DNA of 64,000 bases from Gonatopus flavifemur. Taxonomy: Eukaryota > Arthropoda > Insecta > Hymenoptera > Dryinidae. Below, one piece after another: positions 59,862 through 64,000 of this stretch (its first letter is position 1; each line of letters opens with the position of its first letter). The stretch covers positions 6,138,001 to 6,202,000 of the forward strand of contig JAFFJZ010000012.1 of assembly GCA_018340375.1 (NCBI GenBank), read 5' to 3'. The position numbers and the translations under genes were made by a program. The notes under the pieces were generated by a model. That model was not told the DNA's origin. It saw nothing but the letters and a program-made list of their open reading frames with translations, and ran no database searches.

Positions 59862-60976
59862 GTAGGGGAAGGTCGGATAAAACCGGGTACCTAATTTCAA
59901 TCGGTCATAGAGAAGTTCCTATTAGCAATAGATTGACCAGCCAAAGCTCTTCAGTTTCCTTATTCATTCATTAACAACATACTATTCGTATATTGCTGTA
60001 AAATTAATGAAATTTTTCTTATATTCGTTCTAGTCGAAAGGTACAAAAACCCGGTTCCACTCCATGGCTAGTAGGGTAAAACCGGGTACTCGTTTAAATC
60101 AATGCAGAACATTTCTGAATTGTGAAATTTTTAGCACCAACTGTTGAATTCGATAAAAATTCCGAGAACAGACATGAATCGTGTTTGAAAATTGAGGCGC
60201 AAGCACACACCAAGGGATCTTCAAGAATGAACATCCCAGTGAACAATATGTTATCATCCGGAGCTCTTAAAGATCTCCTTAATATGTGTAAGAGGTCAGA
60301 TAGACCTTTCAGAAGATTAACATAAAGATATCAGAATGTTATCAGATGCGTCGATTTCTGAGGAAAATAAGAGATTGCCAGAATGTTATCCAAACGAACT
60401 CTTTAAGAGGATGTTTTCTGAGATCTCAGAAAAATGATACCATTCAGATATCAATATGATAACATCGACAGAGCTCTTTCAAAAGACCTCTTAAAGATCT
60501 CTTCCTCTTAAGAGTGTTCACTGGGATGTTTTGATGACTATTTTAGAATAAAAACACAAATTTTGTTATTCAATTTATTAATAAATTGGAAGATAAAATC
60601 TCAAGTATCCGGTTTGACCCCACAGTAACTTGTTGAGGTCGATATGGCTTAGATAGATTATGCGTCGCTCTAGGCGAATTATTAAAAGATGAAAATACGC
60701 AGGAAAGTATGCTCAATTCAAGTATGTACGTGCCTCTTTCTTGAGAGAATGGCGAGACACTCGAAACTCACTACGCAAATGCAAGAACTTTGACCATTTT
60801 TTCGAAGACAACTTTAAACAACGTTCTAAGTGAGAAAGAGCGTTGCATCGATGCTGTTGTTCTTTTCAACTGCTCAAAATATCTACCTCTACTACTACTA
60901 GTCCAAGCATTTGCTGTCAGAAAGAAGCACTAATCAGGGAGATATTGAGGTACCCGGTTTTATCCGACTCTCCACT
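59862..60976. mobile_element. 1.1-kb element with GGTCGGATAAAACCGGGTACCT ends
   Basis: Left arm gtaggggaaggtcggataaa with accgggtacct, and right arm aggtacccggttttatccga with ctctccac, are inverted. Copies of aaaaccgggtac also occur inside (60072). A smaller hairpin element (60232-60528) is nested in it. No transposase. Confidence 0.8.
60232..60528. mobile_element. 297-bp hairpin MITE with CATCCCAGTGAACA ends
   Basis: Starts catcccagtgaacaatatg and ends gtgttcactgggatg. Arms carry gagctcttaaagatctcctt against agacctcttaaagatctc-type words, with central ttatcagatgcg and gttatcc phrases. Confidence 0.8.
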
Positions 60977-61024
60977 ATCTAAAAGATGTTTCAAGAAGAG
61001 CCAACCCTGCTCTGAAAATGCCAG

Positions 61025-61240
61025 ACAGATCTGGACACAAAATAGTTATCAGGCTTTGAACGGTCTTTGTCCCAGGAAATCCGGTCAAAAACTGACAAAA
61101 TTTCTACCTAGTTTCGTCCGAAATCATTAAACATGGAATATCTTATCAAAAACTGACAGAAAAAATTTTCTCAGTTTTTGACCGGATTTCCTGGGACAAA
61201 GACCGTTTGAAGCCTGACAACTATTTTTTGTCTGAATCTG
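61025..61240. repeat. Inverted repeat with about 70-bp arms
   Basis: aacggtctttgtcccaggaa with atccggtcaaaaactga on the left is inverted on the right (tcagtttttgaccggatttc, ctgggacaaagaccg). The outer parts aaaatagttatcaggctt and aagcctgacaactatttt also match. A second smaller pair follows at 61247-61380 around tatacagacc. Confidence 0.85.
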
Positions 61241-61859
61241 AAATCTTTTTTGACAAATTATTCGAAAATAAGGCAATGAAATCTAAATATACGCTCTATA
61301 CAGACCATCTTTATTGATTGGAAAAGGTCTGTATACAGCGATATTTTGATTTTATTGCTTCATTTTCGAATTATTTGTCAGAATAATTTTGGTTATGTCC
61401 TTTTCTAACCAATGGTTCTAGTTGCATCTCCAGGGGTCGCTGATATCACCTTGAAATCATGGAAAATGTCTTGGAAGACTTTCGTGGAGATATCTTTTCG
61501 AGATCCAAAAGATGTCTTAGCAACAAATTTCAACTAGTTTTAGATATCTCAAAAAGATCTTGCAAAATTTTTCCCGGATACGTTTTGAATATCTTCGAGA
61601 TATGTTTCTGAAATCATTCAGACATCCCAGACAGCATAAAAGGATCACTAATGAGTTCTGAAAAAGGAACATGGCGTGACTTTTGCCCTTCGCACTTGGA
61701 CAATTTTCAAAATTTGTAACAGATATCGTTGGGAAATCCTTCCAAGATGTCTTTTAGATTATGCTGATTCGGCATCTAACAGATGTCTTCCAGAAATACC
61801 TTGAAAACATGTTTCTAATATTTCTTGAAGATGTCAAAAAGATATCATTTCGGTGCTTG

Positions 61860-62573
61860 TAGGAAAATATTTCGCTGAAATAACCATTCCTGATGAAAAA
61901 AACCGGATAGAGAACCGGAAGAAAACCGGAAGAAATCCGAATCAAATCCGGATGGAACTCCCCGGGTTCCAATACGAATTTTGCGGTCATTCTTCAGCCG
62001 GATCTTATCCGGGTTTTTGAACTTGATATTTTTTCAAATCTTGAATGGAACCCAAACGAAAAACTGGATGGGTTTTATCCAAATTTTATGTGGGATTCCG
62101 GAAAATATCTAGTATTGAAATTCGAATAGGATCCGGATAGAACCAGATGAAGAATCACCGCAAAATCCGTATCGGAACCCGAATTCATATCCGGATTTTT
62201 TTACCAGGGATGAATAATCTCTGAAAAACATTGTATTCTCAGAACTTTTCAGAGTTTTTCAATTTTTTTTTCAGACAAATAGGAACGAAATTGCACTTTG
62301 AAAAAATTGAGAAATTTCCAACATTTTTCTGATGATTCAAGAAAATTTTGTTTATTTTCAATAGTCAGCACTTTCTCAAAGTTTTGTCAGAATTTTTTCA
62401 CAGTGCAATTTCGTTTCTATACATTTGAAAAAAAAACTGACGACCCTGAAAAGTTCTGAAAAAAGTCCGTACAGAATGTTCCAAAAATATTAGATTTTTC
62501 ATCCAAATTTCAGAAATTCTCGAAGTTTTTCAGAGATTTCTCATGGTTATTCCAGCGGAATATTCCCGTACGG
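61860..62573. mobile_element. Diverged relative of the 586-bp hairpin element, with a nested insertion
   Basis: Left end ggaaaatatttcgctgaaat and right end ccagcggaatattcccgtac(ggg) resemble the ends at 55140 and 55725. The left arm is interrupted at about 61889-62209 by a piece with tips ttcctgatgaaaaaaaccgg and ccggatttttttaccaggga, rich in aaccggaag words. The interior again has gcactttgaaaaa and gcaatttcgtttct. Confidence 0.65.
61889..62209. mobile_element. Nested element of ccggat/atccgg words
   Basis: Inverted tips tcctgatgaaaaaaaccgga and tccggatttttttaccaggga-like sequence. The interior is packed with aaccggaag, aatccggat and ggaaccc words in both orientations. It lies inside the element at 61860-62573. 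Confidence 0.65.
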
Positions 62574-62721
62574 GTGTATCTTGAGGAGATTTCCTTTGTG
62601 GCGTCGTTTAGATATCTAAAAGACATCTTTTCGATGTATCCGAAAGATGTCTTCCTAAAGATATCTTGCAGATATCTCAAGACCTCCGGTGTTTGTCGAG
62701 TATTCTGTTGTGAAATCCATA

Positions 62722-63007
62722 CTCTGATAACACACGAAGAATTCTTTTTCAAAAACAAGAATAGAATTCTTCAAGAACTCTTTCCGAACTAATGATTTCA
62801 TAAAGAGCTCTAGAGGGATTCAAAGTTTGGGACATTAACAAGTTCTTTGAGAATGCTGAAAGCTCTGTTTTAGTATTCTTAAAGGACTCGTTAATGTCCC
62901 AAACATTGAACTCCTTCAAAGCTCTTTGTGAGTTTATTAGTTCGAAAAGAATTCTTGAAGAATTCTATCCTTGTTTTTGAAAAAGAATTCTTCGTGTGTT
63001 ATTTGGG
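62722..63007. mobile_element. 286-bp hairpin MITE with TA duplication
   Basis: Starts ctctgataacacacgaagaa and ends ttcttcgtgtgttatttggg, with TA outside both ends (62720-62721 and 63008-63009). The arms pair almost end to end, including tagaattcttcaagaactct and caaagtttgggacattaac against gttaatgtcccaaacattg. Confidence 0.88.
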
Positions 63008-64000
63008 TAATGTTTTATAGTAAGAAAATTTCCTTATGAATTGCTATCCCAGTCAGCACAAATCCGGAATTCCATAATTTCAAAACGTATTCAATTCCTG
63101 AATAATTCATTATGAAATCTCGATATGAGTGCTCTCTGAACATTAAGTTGTTTATCAAGAGTTCATTTTTAATTCAAAATATTCATAATGGATACATATT
63201 GATTAGCATAACGGGAACAGTATTTTCGATATAACCCAGATAGCACATAAAAATTCCGCATGAATTCTGCAGGAAGAACTTTTTTAGAGCTCTTTTAGAA
63301 TACAAAGAGTTCCTCAAGAGTTTAAAAAAAAATTCGATTAGTCAGACATTTAAAAGTTCTATCAAAATTCCTCAAAGAAATCTCATAAAATTTCAACATT
63401 TCATCCATTTTGGATTCTTGTGTGCCATTTGAAAACTGATTCCAAATAACTCACAAAAATCACTAATAAATTCTGAAAAAAACCACTCAGATAGCCCGAG
63501 AGTTCTAAAAGAGTTCTATATGAATACATCTTATTCATTATGAACTCCCCAGACAGCACACAAGAATCCCAAATGAATTCTGAAAAAAGAACTTTGAGAA
63601 GGAGGAGAAGAAGTCTCAAAGAAGTCTCATAGAATTTTAACAGAACCCGCAAATGTCTGATGAATCGAATTCTTTTGAAACTCTCTTGCAACACTTTGAA
63701 TTCTAAAACAGTTCTTCAAAAGTTCTTTTTTCAGAACTCCTTTGAAATTCATAGAATTTGCGAATCGTTTTAAAATTTTCCAAGTTTCAACTCTCAAAAT
63801 TCTGCGAAAATCCAATTCTTCATATTCCAAATGAGTTCAAAAAGAATCCTTTTTCTGGATTTCATCAGAGATTCATGCGAACATTAAAATATATATTTAA
63901 AATTACTGAAAAAAAATCAAAATCTACAACAGCGTTATTTTGACGACAATAATTTTGAAATTTCCTCCAATTGGATAACAACATTCCCATTGGTGGGAAC

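Overview
The window looks like nuclear DNA from an insect: AT-rich, with intron-split animal genes, long introns, GT-AG splice sites and a very high load of DNA transposons and MITE-like inverted-repeat elements. A hymenopteran is my best guess, but that is an inference from general character and not a placement; nothing here is bacterial or viral.

Three host genes are supported. The first 37.6 kb hold the 3' part of a plus-strand matrix metalloproteinase gene (Mmp2-like): six exons from 1585 to 37613 whose splice phases all agree. They encode the second half of the catalytic domain with the zinc site, a Thr/Pro-rich linker, a four-bladed hemopexin domain and a hydrophobic tail suggesting a GPI anchor. 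The 5' exons (signal peptide, propeptide, first half of the catalytic domain) lie left of the window. The introns (about 9.9, 20.4 and 4.1 kb for the largest) are inflated by nested transposons. Near 57.5-58.7 kb two compact housekeeping genes sit head to tail: COX19, a twin CX9C copper-chaperone-type protein of the mitochondrial intermembrane space, and PPCDC, the two-exon phosphopantothenoylcysteine decarboxylase of coenzyme A synthesis.

The rest is a mobile-element landscape. The best defined elements are: (1) an apparently intact 1286-bp mariner (24906-26191) with perfect 24-bp ends, a TA duplication and a 345-aa D,D34D transposase, nested in an older element; (2) a piggyBac transposase relic (46350-48480), broken by a 426-bp MITE, a stop and frameshifts, lying between two long inverted arms made of tandem repeats, so the whole looks like a foldback-style composite (about 44425-49890); (3) a P-superfamily element (about 50229-54391, minus strand) whose THAP-domain transposase can be read through six exons in consistent phase to about 880 aa, with its 3' end missing; (4) a 391-bp deletion derivative of that P family (44744-45134) with a perfect 8-bp target duplication; (5) two non-autonomous hAT-type elements with 8-bp duplications; (6) several families of palindromic MITEs, many nested, one with perfect 86-bp arms; and (7) minisatellite-like arrays at 22.2-24.2 kb, 42.2-43.4 kb and in the foldback arms.

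The most unusual structures are the piggyBac-containing inverted-repeat composite and its neighbouring P element with a matching MITE. I saw no CRISPR array, rRNA, functional tRNA or operon. Most element boundaries come from matching inverted ends by eye, so sub-family names are left open unless a transposase or duplication length supports them.
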